Below, one piece after another: positions 52,918-62,297 of a DNA stretch of 64,000 nt (its first letter is position 1; each line of letters starts with the position of its first letter). The notes under the pieces are model-generated. The model searched no databases, was not told the origin of the DNA, and worked only from the letters and a program-made list of their open reading frames with translations. This DNA is from Candidatus Blastococcus massiliensis AP3 (GTDB lineage: Bacteria; Actinomycetota; Actinomycetes; Mycobacteriales; Geodermatophilaceae). A program made the translations under genes and the position numbers. Where the stretch lies: assembly GCF_000582785.1 (NCBI RefSeq), contig NZ_HG931175.1, forward strand, positions 295,643 through 359,642, written 5' to 3'.

Positions 52918-54447
52918 GTGCTGCTCGCCGACGTCGTCGCCGCGTCCGCCCAGGTCGCCGCCAGCCGCTCGCGCTCGGCGAAGGCCGCCACCATCGCCGA
53001 CCTGCTGCGCCGGGCCCAGGTCGACGAGGTCGAGCCGGTCACCGCCTGGCTCTCGGGCGAGACGGGGCAGGGCCGGCTCGGGGTCGGCTGGCGCACCCTG
53101 GCGTCCCGGATGGGTCCGGTCGCCGAGCGACCGTCGCTGACCGTGGCCGCGGTGGTCTCTACGTTCACCGAGCTGGCGACGACGTCGGGCGCGGGCTCCG
53201 CGGCCCGTCGGGACGACGTCCTGAACGGTCTGCTCGCAGCCGCCACCGCGGAGGAGAAACGGTTCCTGGTCAGCCTGCTCACCGGCGAGCTGCGGCAGGG
53301 CGCGCTGGAAGGGGTCGTGCTGGACGCGGTCGCGACGGCCGCCGACGTCCCCGCCGCGACGGTGCGCCGCGCCTTCATGCTCTCCGGCCGCCTGCCGGAG
53401 ACCGCCGCCACCGCGCTCACCGGCGGCAGTGCCGCCCTCGACACGGTGCGGCTGGAGGTCGGACGGCCCGTCCGGCCCATGCTCGCCAGCCCGGGCTCCT
53501 CGCTCGACGCCGCCCTGGCCGACCTCGGCGCCGACGTGACCGTGGAGTTCAAGCTCGACGGCGCCCGCGTCCAGGTGCACAAGGACGGCGAGGACGTCCG
53601 GGTGTGGACGCGCACGCTGCGCGAGATCACCGACGGGGTGCCCGAACTGGTCGCCCGGGTGCGGGCGCTCCCCTGCCGCACGGCCGTGCTCGACGGCGAG
53701 ACGCTCGCGCTGGACGACGACGGCCGGCCGCGCGCCTTCCAGGACACGATGAGCCGCTTCGGCAGCGAGAGCGGCGACGAGAGCGTGCTGCTCAGCCCCT
53801 TCTTCTTCGACCTGTTGCACCTCGACGGCCTCGACCTGCTCGACGAGCCGCTGCGCGTGCGCCTGGACGCCCTGGCCGGGCTGCTCGCCGCGCCCGAGCA
53901 CGCGGCGCTGCGGATGCCCGGGGTCCGATCCCCCACCCCGGAGCAGGCCGCGGCCGTGCTCGACGACGCGCTGTCCGGCGGCCACGAGGGCGTCGTCGTC
54001 AAGGCACTCGACGCCCCGTACGCCGCGGGCCGGCGCGGCAAGGCGTGGCAGAAGGTCAAGCCGGTGCACACGCTTGATCTCGTCGTCCTCGGCGCGGAGT
54101 GGGGGTACGGCCGGCGCACCGGATCGCTGTCCAACATCCACCTCGGCGCCCGCGACCCCGACGGCGGCGAGCCGGTGATGGTCGGCAAGACGTTCAAGGG
54201 CATGACCGACGAGCTGCTGGCCTGGCAGACGCGCACGTTCCCGGACCTGGCCCGCGAGAATCCCCCGTGGGGTGTGCTGCTGCGGCCCGAGCTCGTCGTG
54301 GAGATCGCGGTGGACGGCGCACAGCGCAGCACCCGCTATCCCGGCGGCGTCGCCCTGCGGTTCGCCCGCGTGCTGCGCTACCGACCCGACAAGACCGCCG
54401 CCGAGGCCGACACCCTCCATGCCGTCCGTACCTTGCTGGCGCCGTGA
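52918..54447 (+). CDS. ATP-dependent DNA ligase
   Basis: 509 residues, the size of the mycobacterial LigB class. N-terminal DNA-binding domain, adenylation domain with FKLDGARVQV (nucleophile Lys about residue 212 in KxDG), RTLREITDGVPELV, ELLHLDGLDLL-type motif (FFFDLLHLDGLDLLD), GHEGVVVKALDAPYA and WQKVKPVHTLDLVV, then an OB domain. Seals nicks with ATP; not the replicative NAD ligase. GTG 52918 is the family-length start. The methyltransferase that follows overlaps by GTGA. Confidence 0.94.
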   Translation: MLLADVVAASAQVAASRSRSAKAATIADLLRRAQVDEVEPVTAWLSGETGQGRLGVGWRTLASRMGPVAERPSLTVAAVVSTFTELATTSGAGSAARRDDVLNGLLAAATAEEKRFLVSLLTGELRQGALEGVVLDAVATAADVPAATVRRAFMLSGRLPETAATALTGGSAALDTVRLEVGRPVRPMLASPGSSLDAALADLGADVTVEFKLDGARVQVHKDGEDVRVWTRTLREITDGVPELVARVRALPCRTAVLDGETLALDDDGRPRAFQDTMSRFGSESGDESVLLSPFFFDLLHLDGLDLLDEPLRVRLDALAGLLAAPEHAALRMPGVRSPTPEQAAAVLDDALSGGHEGVVVKALDAPYAAGRRGKAWQKVKPVHTLDLVVLGAEWGYGRRTGSLSNIHLGARDPDGGEPVMVGKTFKGMTDELLAWQTRTFPDLARENPPWGVLLRPELVVEIAVDGAQRSTRYPGGVALRFARVLRYRPDKTAAEADTLHAVRTLLAP

Positions 54448-55097
54448 GATCGCACGTGGTCGCGACGAGGACCAGCTACGACGCCATCGCCGAGAGCTAC
54501 GCCGAGGTGTTCCGGTCCGAGCTCGACGAGGCGCCACTGGACCGGGCGCTGCTGGCCGGGTTCGCGGAGACGGTGCTGCGCGATCACCCGGATGCCGAGG
54601 TCCTCGAGGTCGGCAGCGGTCCGGGCACGGTCACCGCCTACCTCCACTCGCTGGGACTCGACGTGAGCGGCATCGACGTCTCCCCGGGCATGGTGGAGGT
54701 CGCGCGCCGCGCTCATCCCGCGGTCGGCTTCGAGGTGGGCGACATGGCTGCCCTCGCCCGTCCGGCTGCCGGACTCTCCGGCCTGGTCGCCTGGTACTCG
54801 TTCATCCACGTGCCCGGCGCCCAGCGGCAGGACGTGCTCGGCGAGTTCTACCGGGTGCTCCGGCCGGGCGGCCACCTGCTGCTCGCCTTCCAGGTCGGCG
54901 ACGGCACCCTGCACCTGGCCGAGGCCTTCGGCTCCGATATCTCGCTGGACTTCTACCGTCTGCAGCCGGATGCCGTCGCCGGGCTGCTGGGCCGTGCCGG
55001 GTTCGAGCTGACCGCCCGGCTGGTGAAGGCGCCCGAGACCACCAGCGCCGCGAGCCGGATCCCGCAGGGGTTCCTCATGGCCCGGAAGCCGGGCTGA
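54444..55097 (+). CDS. Class I SAM-dependent methyltransferase
   Basis: 217 residues. SYDAIAESYAEVFRSEL, motif I VLEVGSGPGTVTAYLHSLG, SGIDVSPGMVEVARRAHP, IVEVGDMAAL-type post-I (GFEVGDMAALA) and LREFYRVLRPGGHLLLAFQ equivalents (LGEFYRVLRPGGHLLLAFQ). Substrate unknown. GTG overlaps the ligase stop, so it is co-translated with ligase; a DNA role is not implied by the fold. Confidence 0.9.
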   Translation: MRSHVVATRTSYDAIAESYAEVFRSELDEAPLDRALLAGFAETVLRDHPDAEVLEVGSGPGTVTAYLHSLGLDVSGIDVSPGMVEVARRAHPAVGFEVGDMAALARPAAGLSGLVAWYSFIHVPGAQRQDVLGEFYRVLRPGGHLLLAFQVGDGTLHLAEAFGSDISLDFYRLQPDAVAGLLGRAGFELTARLVKAPETTSAASRIPQGFLMARKPG

Positions 55098-55112
55098 GGC
55101 CTGGCAGGAACC

Positions 55113-56123
55113 TCACCAGCCGCGCATGTCGACCGGCCAGCAGTCCACGACCTCGTCGCCCTCGACGACCCACATCCGCTCGTGCAGCGCGCAGGTCGGG
55201 TCGACGTGGGCGGGCTCGAAGCGCACCCGGTCGCCGAGGGCGGGCAGCGGGCCGCCCTCCTCCGGAGCGAAGATCGTGTGCTCGTCCGAGCAGTACCAGA
55301 CCGCTGCGTCCCGCAGGGTCGGGTTGCCGTGGTCCATGCCGAAGGCCTTGAGGCCGGCGTCGGCCACGGCGTAGCCCTGGCCCGCGTTCACCGAGATCAC
55401 GGCCGCGAGGACCGTCAGCGCCTGCTCGAACGGGACGTCGTCCTGCCCCGCGTACGCGGTGTCCATGAGCGCGTAGGAGCCGGCCTGCAGCTCGGTGACG
55501 ACCGTGTTGGTCCGCCAGGTGCCGGTCCCGCCCCCGGACAGGATGTCGCCGCCCACGTCGGCGTGCGCCTGCTGCAGCAGGCCCATCGCCTTGGCCGTCC
55601 GCCGCGCCCGCTCGACGGGATCGGCCACCAGCATCAGGTGGCCCTCGTAGCCCATGACACCGCGCACCTCGAGCCCCGCGGCGCGGGCGGCGTCGGCCAG
55701 CCGGCCGGCGTCCTCCGGCGCGCACCCGCACCGCGGCAGGCCGACGTTCACGTCGATCAGCACCTCGCGGACGCCGCCGTCGACGGCTGCCCGGAGCACC
55801 GCGTCCGAGTCGACCGCGACCGTCACCCGGGTACCGGAGTCGACCAGCGCCCCGAGCCGGCGCATGTCGAGGACCTCGTTGGCCAGCAGCAGGTCCTCAC
55901 CCAGCCCCGCCTCGGCCATCACCTCGACCTCGCGGATCGTCGCGCAGGTGAAGCCCAGGTGCCCCAGCCCCGCCTGGAGCCGCGCCAGTCCGCTCGTCTT
56001 GTGCGCTTTGACGTGCGGCCGGAGCCGGCGCCCGGGCCAGACGGCGGCCATGGCTGCCAGGTTCCGCTCGAGCGCTCCCCTGTCGACGACGAGGGCGGGT
56101 GTCGGGAGCTCGCTGAGTCGCAT
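55113..56123 (-). CDS. PLP-dependent amino-acid deaminase/aldolase (alanine racemase N-terminal fold)
   Basis: 336 residues. Starts LPTPALVVDRGALERNLAAM, with the PLP lysine in RPHVKAHKTSGLARLQ. TCATIREVEVMAEAGLGEDL, LIDVNVGLPRCGCAPEDAG and a late VNAGQGYAVADAGLKAFGMD (with expected metal ligands His/Asp) fit the D-threonine aldolase/D-serine dehydratase-like group. Cleaves or deaminates a D-hydroxy amino acid. ATG 56123 chosen; the PIG-L gene ends 14 bases upstream, so the two may be co-transcribed. Confidence 0.9.
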   Translation of the reverse strand: MRLSELPTPALVVDRGALERNLAAMAAVWPGRRLRPHVKAHKTSGLARLQAGLGHLGFTCATIREVEVMAEAGLGEDLLLANEVLDMRRLGALVDSGTRVTVAVDSDAVLRAAVDGGVREVLIDVNVGLPRCGCAPEDAGRLADAARAAGLEVRGVMGYEGHLMLVADPVERARRTAKAMGLLQQAHADVGGDILSGGGTGTWRTNTVVTELQAGSYALMDTAYAGQDDVPFEQALTVLAAVISVNAGQGYAVADAGLKAFGMDHGNPTLRDAAVWYCSDEHTIFAPEEGGPLPALGDRVRFEPAHVDPTCALHERMWVVEGDEVVDCWPVDMRGW

Positions 56124-56136
56124 CACGCCCCGAAAA

Positions 56137-56907
56137 CTAGAGCGCCGGGACGTCGGTGGACATCCCACCCGCGGCGGACACCCACGGAGCGCAGCGGATG
56201 AACCACTCGGTGGAGAGCATCGCGACGCGAGCGTCCTGCGGCAGCGAGGCGACGAGTCCGGGCACGGCTCCCCGCTCCACCTCGCTCCGGTGCGCCAGCA
56301 CCGCGGCGATCTTCTGCTCCACCCACGGGCTCACGTCGAGGCGGTCGGTGACCTGCTCGTCCGGCACGCTGTAGACGGCCCGCTGGGCACCGATGAGGCC
56401 GGTCAACCGCGCCGCGACGGACCGCGGGTGGGTGGCCAGGTAGAGAGCCCGCGGCTGCCAGGGCGCGCCCGCCTCCGGGTAGAGCTGCTCGAGACCGGCG
56501 GCCTGGGCGGCGAGCATCGTGACCCGGTAGGTGTGGACGTGGTCCGCGTGGCCGGTCACACCGCCGTAGGCGTCGTGGGTGACGACGACGTCCGGACGGA
56601 AGTCGCGGATGTGCGTGACCAGCCGTCGCACGGCCTCGTCGAGGGGTGCGTCGCAGAAGCGCGGGCTCCCCGGGGCGGATTCCGGCACCTTCTGGTCGGC
56701 GTAGCCGAGCATGCGCGGCGGCTCGCCGACGCCCAGGTTGCGCAGCGCCTCGGCCAGCTCCCGTGCGCGCACGGAGTCCTCGGCCCACGTGGAGGTGACC
56801 ACGGCGGTCCGCGCACCGGCAGCGGCCTGACGGGCGAGCAGCCCGCCGGCCGACAGCGATTCGTCGTCGGGATGCGCGAAGACGGCGAGCACGCTCGACT
56901 CAGCCAA
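56137..56907 (-). CDS. PIG-L (LmbE-like) N-deacetylase
   Basis: 256 residues. Zinc site AHPDDE at the N-terminus (LAVFAHPDDESLSAGG) and HADHVHTY later, VVTSTWAEDSVRARELAEAL, and RPDVVVTHDAYGGVTGHAD are standard for MshB/Mca-type enzymes. In actinobacteria these deacetylate mycothiol precursors or cleave mycothiol conjugates. Too diverged to choose between MshB and Mca. Start uncertain: TTG 56907 overlaps the hydrolase stop; GTG 56892 is an alternative. TAG stop. Confidence 0.87.
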   Translation of the reverse strand: MAESSVLAVFAHPDDESLSAGGLLARQAAAGARTAVVTSTWAEDSVRARELAEALRNLGVGEPPRMLGYADQKVPESAPGSPRFCDAPLDEAVRRLVTHIRDFRPDVVVTHDAYGGVTGHADHVHTYRVTMLAAQAAGLEQLYPEAGAPWQPRALYLATHPRSVAARLTGLIGAQRAVYSVPDEQVTDRLDVSPWVEQKIAAVLAHRSEVERGAVPGLVASLPQDARVAMLSTEWFIRCAPWVSAAGGMSTDVPAL

Positions 56908-57730
56908 GCCGCAGCGCCGCACCGATGAAGGCGACGACGTCGGCGAGGACCTCGTCGGAGTTGGTCTCGTTGACGATCTCGTGCTGCGCACCGGGATAGA
57001 TCTTCTCGGCGTACAGCTTCCCGGCGGAGTGGTCCCCGCGGAGCTGCTCCACGCCGGGCCGCGTGCCGGCGAGCGGAACGAGCCGGTCGCCCTCGCCGTG
57101 CGCCCACATCAGCGGCAGCGACCCGAGGGACGGACCCGCCTCGATCGCCGCCAGCCCGCGGACGATGGCCTCGATGGTCGGCCGCTTGAACGGGCCGTGC
57201 CAGACCAGCGGATCCGCCTCGTAGGCCGCCCCGACGGACGGGTCGCGGGACAGCGTCGTGCTGTCCAGCGGGGTGTCGGGCAGCTCCGGCAGCGACAGCA
57301 GCAGCGGGCCCGCCGCCCAGTTCCCGACGAGCGGGCCGGACAGCACCAGCGCGGCCAGCGAGTCGCCGTACCGCTGGGCGTACCGGGCGGCGATCAGGCC
57401 GCCCATCGAGTGCCCGATCAGCACGACCGGCAGGTCCGGGTGCTGCTCGCGGGCCTGCTCGTCGACGGCGTGCAGGTCGTCGACGACCCGCTCGAAGTCG
57501 GTGACGACGACGCGGTCGCCGTCGCTCTGGCCGTGGCCGACGTGGTCGACGGCGTGCACGACGGCCCCGGCCTCGACCAGGGCGGCGGCCACGTGCCCGT
57601 ACCGCCCGGCGTGCTCGCCGTACCCGTGCGCCAGCAGGACCACGTGCGTGGGCGCCCCGGCGCCCTCCCACGTCCGGCAGGCCAGCCGGCCCGCGTGGCC
57701 GTCGAGCCCCCACTCCCGCTCGGCGGTCAC
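56900..57730 (-). CDS. Alpha/beta-hydrolase, monoacylglycerol-lipase-like
   Basis: 276 residues. VVLLAHGYGEHAGRYGHVAA (oxyanion), HAVDHVGHGQSDGDRVVVTD, nucleophile elbow VLIGHSMGGLIAARYAQRYG with Ser, acid in MWAHGEGDRLVPL and His in YPGAQHEIVNE. The lid and 'HG.gEH..RY' start are typical of monoacylglycerol lipases. GTG overlaps the LLM gene stop (GTGA); PIG-L follows by 8 bases overlap. Confidence 0.93.
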   Translation of the reverse strand: MTAEREWGLDGHAGRLACRTWEGAGAPTHVVLLAHGYGEHAGRYGHVAAALVEAGAVVHAVDHVGHGQSDGDRVVVTDFERVVDDLHAVDEQAREQHPDLPVVLIGHSMGGLIAARYAQRYGDSLAALVLSGPLVGNWAAGPLLLSLPELPDTPLDSTTLSRDPSVGAAYEADPLVWHGPFKRPTIEAIVRGLAAIEAGPSLGSLPLMWAHGEGDRLVPLAGTRPGVEQLRGDHSAGKLYAEKIYPGAQHEIVNETNSDEVLADVVAFIGAALRLG

Positions 57731-58758
57731 GAGAGCGCCGCCACGCGCGGGGCGACCTCGGTGCCCAGCAGCTCGATGCCGCGCAGCAGGTCGGTGTGGG
57801 CCAGCCGGGGGTTGGTCATCTGCAGCGAGATCCGGTCGACGCCGCCCAGCTGCCCGGCGATGCGCACCAGCTTCTCCGCCACCGTGTCCGGGTCACCCAT
57901 GAAGAACGCGCCGTTCGGGCCGCTGGTCGCGTCGAACTGCGCCCGGCTCGGCGGCGAGAACCCGCGTTCGCGGGACACCTTCTCGAACATCTCGTGCCAC
58001 CCCGGGTAGATGGTGTCCGCCGCTGCCTGCGTGCTGTCCGCGACGAAGCCGAACACGTGCAGCCCCACCTGCAGCTTCTCGGGCGGGTGACCGGCCTGGG
58101 CACCCGCCCGCCGGTAGAGGTCGACCAGCGGCGCGAACTGGCGCGGCTCCCCGCCGATGATCGCCACCATCAGCGGCAGCCCCAGGAGCCCGGCCCGGAC
58201 GAACGACTCCGGCGTCCCGCCCACCCCGACCCAGATCGGCAGCGGGTCCTGCAGCGGCCGCGGGTAGACACCCTGGCCGGTGAGCGGCGGGCGGTGCCGG
58301 CCCGACCACGTGACGTTCTCGGATTCCCGGATCCGCAGCAGCAGGTCGAGCTTCTCGGCGAACAGCTCGTCGTAGTCGGCGAGGCTCAGCCCGAACAGCG
58401 GGAACGCCTCGGTGAACGAGCCCCGGCCGACGACGAGGTCGATCCGGCCCTTCGAGATCAGGTCCAGCGTGGCGAACTGCTGGAACACCCGGACCGGGTC
58501 GGCGGCGCTGAGCACCGCCACCGCGCTGCCCAGCCGGATGCGGGAGGTCCGCGCGGCCGCGGCGGCCAGGATCACCGGCGGCGCGGAGTCGTAGTACTCG
58601 CTGCGGTGGTGCTCGCCGATGCCGAAGGAGTAGAGGCCGACCCGGTCGGCGAGCTCGATCTCCTCGAGCAGGTGCTCCATCCGCTCCTCGGGCCCCACCA
58701 GGCGGTCCGTGGCGGGATCGGTCACCGCCGCCACGAAGCTGTCGATGCCCAGGTGCAT
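57727..58758 (-). CDS. LLM-class flavin-dependent oxidoreductase
   Basis: 343 residues. MHLGIDSFVAAVTDPATD, YSFGIGEHHRSEYYDSAPPV, RTSRIRLGSAVAVLSAADPV and RVFQQFATLDLISKGRIDLV identify the luciferase-like family (the latter an F420/FMN contact). PLPIWVGVGGTPESFVRAGL follows. Substrate unknown. ATG start. First gene of a leftward set of four (LLM, lipase, PIG-L, PLP enzyme), each joined by overlaps or very short gaps. Confidence 0.93.
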   Translation of the reverse strand: MHLGIDSFVAAVTDPATDRLVGPEERMEHLLEEIELADRVGLYSFGIGEHHRSEYYDSAPPVILAAAAARTSRIRLGSAVAVLSAADPVRVFQQFATLDLISKGRIDLVVGRGSFTEAFPLFGLSLADYDELFAEKLDLLLRIRESENVTWSGRHRPPLTGQGVYPRPLQDPLPIWVGVGGTPESFVRAGLLGLPLMVAIIGGEPRQFAPLVDLYRRAGAQAGHPPEKLQVGLHVFGFVADSTQAAADTIYPGWHEMFEKVSRERGFSPPSRAQFDATSGPNGAFFMGDPDTVAEKLVRIAGQLGGVDRISLQMTNPRLAHTDLLRGIELLGTEVAPRVAALS

Positions 58759-58828
58759 GCCGGCCAGTCAAGCAGGCGGACGGCGGAGTCGCTGCGCGTG
58801 CGCGGACGCCCCGGACGAGGATGGAGCC

Positions 58829-59830
58829 GTGGCGGCAGCGCGGGCGGGCGGGTCCGGGTCGGCGCACGCCGGAGGCGGCCGACCGGTCCGCGGGCACGAC
58901 GCGCACGCCCCGCACCGGATCCCCCCGCGCGGCTGGCTCCAGGTGCTCGAGCGCGCGGCGCGGCACGTCCTCGACGACCGGCTCATGGCGCTGGCCGCCG
59001 CCGTCTCGTTCTTCGCCATCCTCTCCATCGCCCCGTTGCTGGTGACGGCGCTGTCGGTCTACGGCGCCGTCAACACCCCCGACCAGGCGCTGGACCAGCT
59101 CTCGTCGGTCGCCGAGGTGCTCCCGCCCGAACTCGAGCCACTGGTCGCCGAGCAGCTGACGACGATCACGACCGCCTCCGCTCAGGTGCTCACCTGGCGG
59201 GGCCTCAGCGGTCTGGCCGCCGCGCTGGTCACCGCCACGACCGCCGCGACCTACCTGATCGACGCGCTGACGCTCGCCTACTCCGAGACCGAGACCCGCA
59301 GCTTCCGACGCCGGACGGGGCTCGCGGTCACCTTCGTGCTCGCCGGCGCCCTGGTCCTCGGCGCGGTCATCGCCGGCACCGGCGCCCTCTCCCGCCGGCT
59401 CGACCGCCTGCCCGATCCCCTCCAGCCACTCGCTCCGGCCGTGCTCTGGCTGACGCTCGCGGTGCTGCTGGCCCTGGTGCTCTCCATGCTCTACCGCTTC
59501 GCCCCCGATCGGCAGCGCGCCCGCTGGCGGTGGATCAGCGTCGGCGCGGCGTTCGCCACCGTGCTGTGGCTGGTGACGTCGCTGGCCCTGTTCGCCTACG
59601 TGCAGAGCCTCGGCTCCTACGAGACCACCTACGGTTCGCTCGGCGGCGTCGCCATCAGCATGTTCTGGCTCTGGCTCAGCGTCTTCCTGGTGATCGTCGG
59701 CGCCGCGGTGAACGCCGAGAGCGAGCGGCAGACCGCCCGCGACTCGACGGTCGGCCCGGAGCGCCCGCCGGGCGAGCGGGGCGCCGTCGTCGCCGACAGC
59801 GTTCCGCCGCACGGGGACGACGAGCCCTGA
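58829..59830 (+). CDS. YihY/BrkB-family inner-membrane protein
   Basis: 333 residues, six hydrophobic helices. FFAILSIAPLLVTALSVYGA, YRFAPDRQRARWRWISVGAA and SLGSYETTYGSLGGVAISMF are the conserved segments of the YihY/BrkB family; SYxxTYG is its most constant motif. Once annotated as RNase BN, now regarded as a membrane protein of unclear role. Long hydrophilic N- and C-termini. GTG start at 58829. Confidence 0.92.
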   Translation: MAAARAGGSGSAHAGGGRPVRGHDAHAPHRIPPRGWLQVLERAARHVLDDRLMALAAAVSFFAILSIAPLLVTALSVYGAVNTPDQALDQLSSVAEVLPPELEPLVAEQLTTITTASAQVLTWRGLSGLAAALVTATTAATYLIDALTLAYSETETRSFRRRTGLAVTFVLAGALVLGAVIAGTGALSRRLDRLPDPLQPLAPAVLWLTLAVLLALVLSMLYRFAPDRQRARWRWISVGAAFATVLWLVTSLALFAYVQSLGSYETTYGSLGGVAISMFWLWLSVFLVIVGAAVNAESERQTARDSTVGPERPPGERGAVVADSVPPHGDDEP

Positions 59831-59863
59831 CGCCACCCGGATCGGCAGCGGGTCGGGCAGCGG

Positions 59864-60550
59864 TCAGGGGACGAGGGGCTGGGCCAGCACCGCCGCCGCC
59901 GCGGCGCGGTCGCCGGTCACGGTCAGCCGTTCGTCGTCCACGCGCATCCGCCGCCAGACCAGCAGCGCCAGGGCCGGCTCCGATCCGGTGATCTCGGCGA
60001 CCGGGTCGGGCCCGAGCACCCAGCTGCCCGAGGGCGCGGTGAGCCGCACGCCGCGGTCCAGCGGCGCCATGCGACCCAGCGCCACCTGCCGCGGCTGCAG
60101 GACGTCGACGACCTCGGCCACGCAGTCCGCCGCGACGGCGGGGTCGGCCGTTGCCTCGCGCCCCAGGGCCGCGGTGAGGTCCAGCCGGTGGATCAGCGTC
60201 TCGTGCACCTGGCGCCGGGTCCACCAGGCGGCGGTGCCCGGACCGGTGAGGGTGACGCAGGGACGCGCCGGGTCGGCCAGCGCCGCCCGGAGTTCGGCCG
60301 CCGCCGCGCCGTAGTCGGCAGCCGAGGTCGACCGGAACACCGGCCGGACGTCGGGGAGCGCCTCCGTGTCGTCCGTCCCGACCGCGAGCGCGGCCCAGCG
60401 GTGCACGGTGGCGAGGTGCCGCACCAGCACCTCCGCGGTCCAGGTACCGCACGCGGGCACCGGCAGGTCCCCGGGGGCGTCGGAGGCCAGGCTCGCGAAG
60501 GCTTCCTGCTCGCGAGCCAGGGCGGCGGTGTGGTCGACGTCGGCGGGCAC
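59864..60550 (-). CDS. Maleylpyruvate-isomerase-family, mycothiol-dependent (DinB-like) protein
   Basis: 228 residues. CGTWTAEVLVRHLATVHRWA supplies the first helix with His, WWTRRQVHETLIHRLDLTAA the second metal-binding helix (HE...HRxD). C-terminal RLTVTGDRAAAAAVL-type MDMPI domain follows. Members use mycothiol as cofactor; substrate here unknown. GTG 60550, 17 bases after the dienelactone-hydrolase stop. Confidence 0.9.
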   Translation of the reverse strand: MPADVDHTAALAREQEAFASLASDAPGDLPVPACGTWTAEVLVRHLATVHRWAALAVGTDDTEALPDVRPVFRSTSAADYGAAAAELRAALADPARPCVTLTGPGTAAWWTRRQVHETLIHRLDLTAALGREATADPAVAADCVAEVVDVLQPRQVALGRMAPLDRGVRLTAPSGSWVLGPDPVAEITGSEPALALLVWRRMRVDDERLTVTGDRAAAAAVLAQPLVP

Positions 60551-60567
60551 GGATCCGGCTCGGCGGC

Positions 60568-61299
60568 TCAGGCCTGACCGGAGGGCTCGTCCGCCCGCAG
60601 GTGCTCGTCGAAGAACCGCAGGATCCGCGCCCAGGCGTCCTCGGCCGAGGGCTGGTGGTAGGCGAAGCCGGACACCGTCTCCAGCACGCTGAACGGGCCC
60701 AGGTTGTGCCGGTTCAGGAAGGAGTGACCGGCGTCCGGGTACTCCTTCACGTCGTGCTCGACCCCGAGCCGGGTGAGCACGCCCTCCAGCTGGTCGGCCG
60801 CACCCCGGAACATCCGGTCCCGCTTCCCGTAGCTGGCCACGACGGGGCAGGCCCCTTCGAGCACCTGCTCGGCGTTCTTCGGGACAGCGGCGTAGTTCGC
60901 CCCCGCCGCGTCGAAGCCGCGGGTGGCGGCCAGCAGCGCGAACCCGCCGCCCATGCAGAAGCCGAGGACGCCGACCCGCCCGGTGCTGTCGGGGCGGTCG
61001 GCGAGCCAGCGACGGGCCGCCTCGAGGTCGCCGAAGGCCGCGCCCTGCCCCTGGAGCATCGCGCGGAACGTCGAGCGCAGGCAGCGCAGCACCCCGCCGG
61101 CGGTGAACAGGTCCGGCGCCACGGCGAGGTAACCGGCCGCGGCCAGGCGGTCGGCCTGCTGCCGGGTGTCGTCGTTGAGCCCCAGCGCCTCGTGCACGAC
61201 GACGACGGCCGGCCACGGTCCCCTCCCCGTGGGCGGGACGGCGAGGTAGGCCCGCAGCTCCGGGGCGCTCTCGGCGCCGGGGATCACGATCTCGGGCAC
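60568..61299 (-). CDS. Dienelactone hydrolase family protein
   Basis: 243 residues. [20 protein letters not shown] (catalytic Glu), nucleophile elbow [20 protein letters not shown] with Cys, Asp in [12 protein letters not shown] and His in [12 protein letters not shown]. The Cys-Asp-His arrangement marks a dienelactone-hydrolase-type carboxymethylenebutenolidase. GTG start. Followed closely by the MDMPI-family gene. Confidence 0.93.
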   Translation of the reverse strand: MPEIVIPGAESAPELRAYLAVPPTGRGPWPAVVVVHEALGLNDDTRQQADRLAAAGYLAVAPDLFTAGGVLRCLRSTFRAMLQGQGAAFGDLEAARRWLADRPDSTGRVGVLGFCMGGGFALLAATRGFDAAGANYAAVPKNAEQVLEGACPVVASYGKRDRMFRGAADQLEGVLTRLGVEHDVKEYPDAGHSFLNRHNLGPFSVLETVSGFAYHQPSAEDAWARILRFFDEHLRADEPSGQA

Positions 61300-61332
61300 G
61301 GGGTCCCCTGACGTCGGAGGGATGGGGCGGGA

Positions 61333-62154
61333 TCAGCTGCCCGGGCGGAAGGGGTTCTTGCCCGCCCGGAACAGGGTCTCCTGGGTGAAGCTGGCGGCCA
61401 GCGTGCCGCCCGCGGTGAAGATGGCACCGGTGTACCAGCCGCGTCCACCCGAGACCGTGCCCGGCTCCATGTCCATGAGCACCCACTCGTCCAGCGGCGC
61501 GTGCCGGTGGAACCAGACGGCGTGGTCGAGCGTCGGGCCCGGGCTCGCCTCGTCCTGCGGCATGTTGGCCAGCCCGGTGCCGATGTCGGAGAGGTAGGTG
61601 AGCGCGCAGGCGTGCACGAGGTGGTCGTCGGGCAGCGGCACCGTCGTCCGCGCCCAGAACCGGGTCGGCAGCCGCCAGCCGGGGTCGGCCTGCCCGGGAC
61701 GGCGGCTCTCCATGGTGAACAACCGCGGCATGCCGTGGCTCTCCAGCCCGTCCGGACCCTCGACGTCGGGCATCTCCTGGACCGGGAAGTCGGGTCCCGC
61801 GCCACCGGCGTGGAAGGAGGCGGCCATGCTGAAGATGACCTCGCCGCCCTGCACCGCCACCACCCGCCGTGCGGAGAACGAGCCGCCGTCGCGGTCCCGC
61901 TCGACGCGGAAGATCGTCGGCCGGGCGGCGTCCCCGCTGCGGAGGAAGTAGCCGTGCAGCGAGTGCGGCAGCCGGCCCTCCCCCACCGTCAGACCGGCGG
62001 CGAGCAGCGCCTGCGCGGCGACCTGCCCGCCGTAGAGCGGGAACGGGTCGGCGAAGACCAGCGTGCTCCGGTACAGGTCCCGGTCGATCTCCTCGAGATC
62101 CAGGACGTCGAGCACCGTCGGCCCGGGGCCGCCTCCGTCGCCCTCGTGCTGCAC
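61333..62154 (-). CDS. tesB: Acyl-CoA thioesterase II
   Basis: 273 residues, double hot-dog fold. VFADPFPLYGGQVAAQALLA, LPHSLHGYFLRSGDAARPTI and FSARRVVAVQGGEVIFSMAA occur in the first hot dog; LDHAVWFHRHAPLDEWVLMD (Asp) and AASFTQETLFRA (Gln) in the second complete the catalytic set. Hydrolyses acyl-CoAs. GTG start with AGGGG 6 bases upstream. It follows the terminator-like hairpin after the nitronate-monooxygenase gene, so it has its own promoter. Confidence 0.93.
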   Translation of the reverse strand: MQHEGDGGGPGPTVLDVLDLEEIDRDLYRSTLVFADPFPLYGGQVAAQALLAAGLTVGEGRLPHSLHGYFLRSGDAARPTIFRVERDRDGGSFSARRVVAVQGGEVIFSMAASFHAGGAGPDFPVQEMPDVEGPDGLESHGMPRLFTMESRRPGQADPGWRLPTRFWARTTVPLPDDHLVHACALTYLSDIGTGLANMPQDEASPGPTLDHAVWFHRHAPLDEWVLMDMEPGTVSGGRGWYTGAIFTAGGTLAASFTQETLFRAGKNPFRPGS

Positions 62155-62236
62155 TGCGTTCCCCTCGGTCGGTGAGATGACATGCGGGACCTTACGGAGT
62201 CCCGAGAAGCGGCTGACGCGGCCGACCACGGACCGT

Positions 62237-62285
62237 TGAACCCGGAAGACCCGGAACCGCGCTGGTCCTGGGTCTCCCGGGTTCA
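62237..62285. terminator. Hairpin terminator after the nitronate-monooxygenase-like gene
   Basis: A 16-base arm (62237-62252) pairs with 62270-62285 with one mismatch around a 17-base loop, just beyond the stop at 62298 of the leftward gene. Fits a rho-independent terminator. Confidence 0.65.
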
Positions 62286-62297
62286 GCGGTCGACGCG

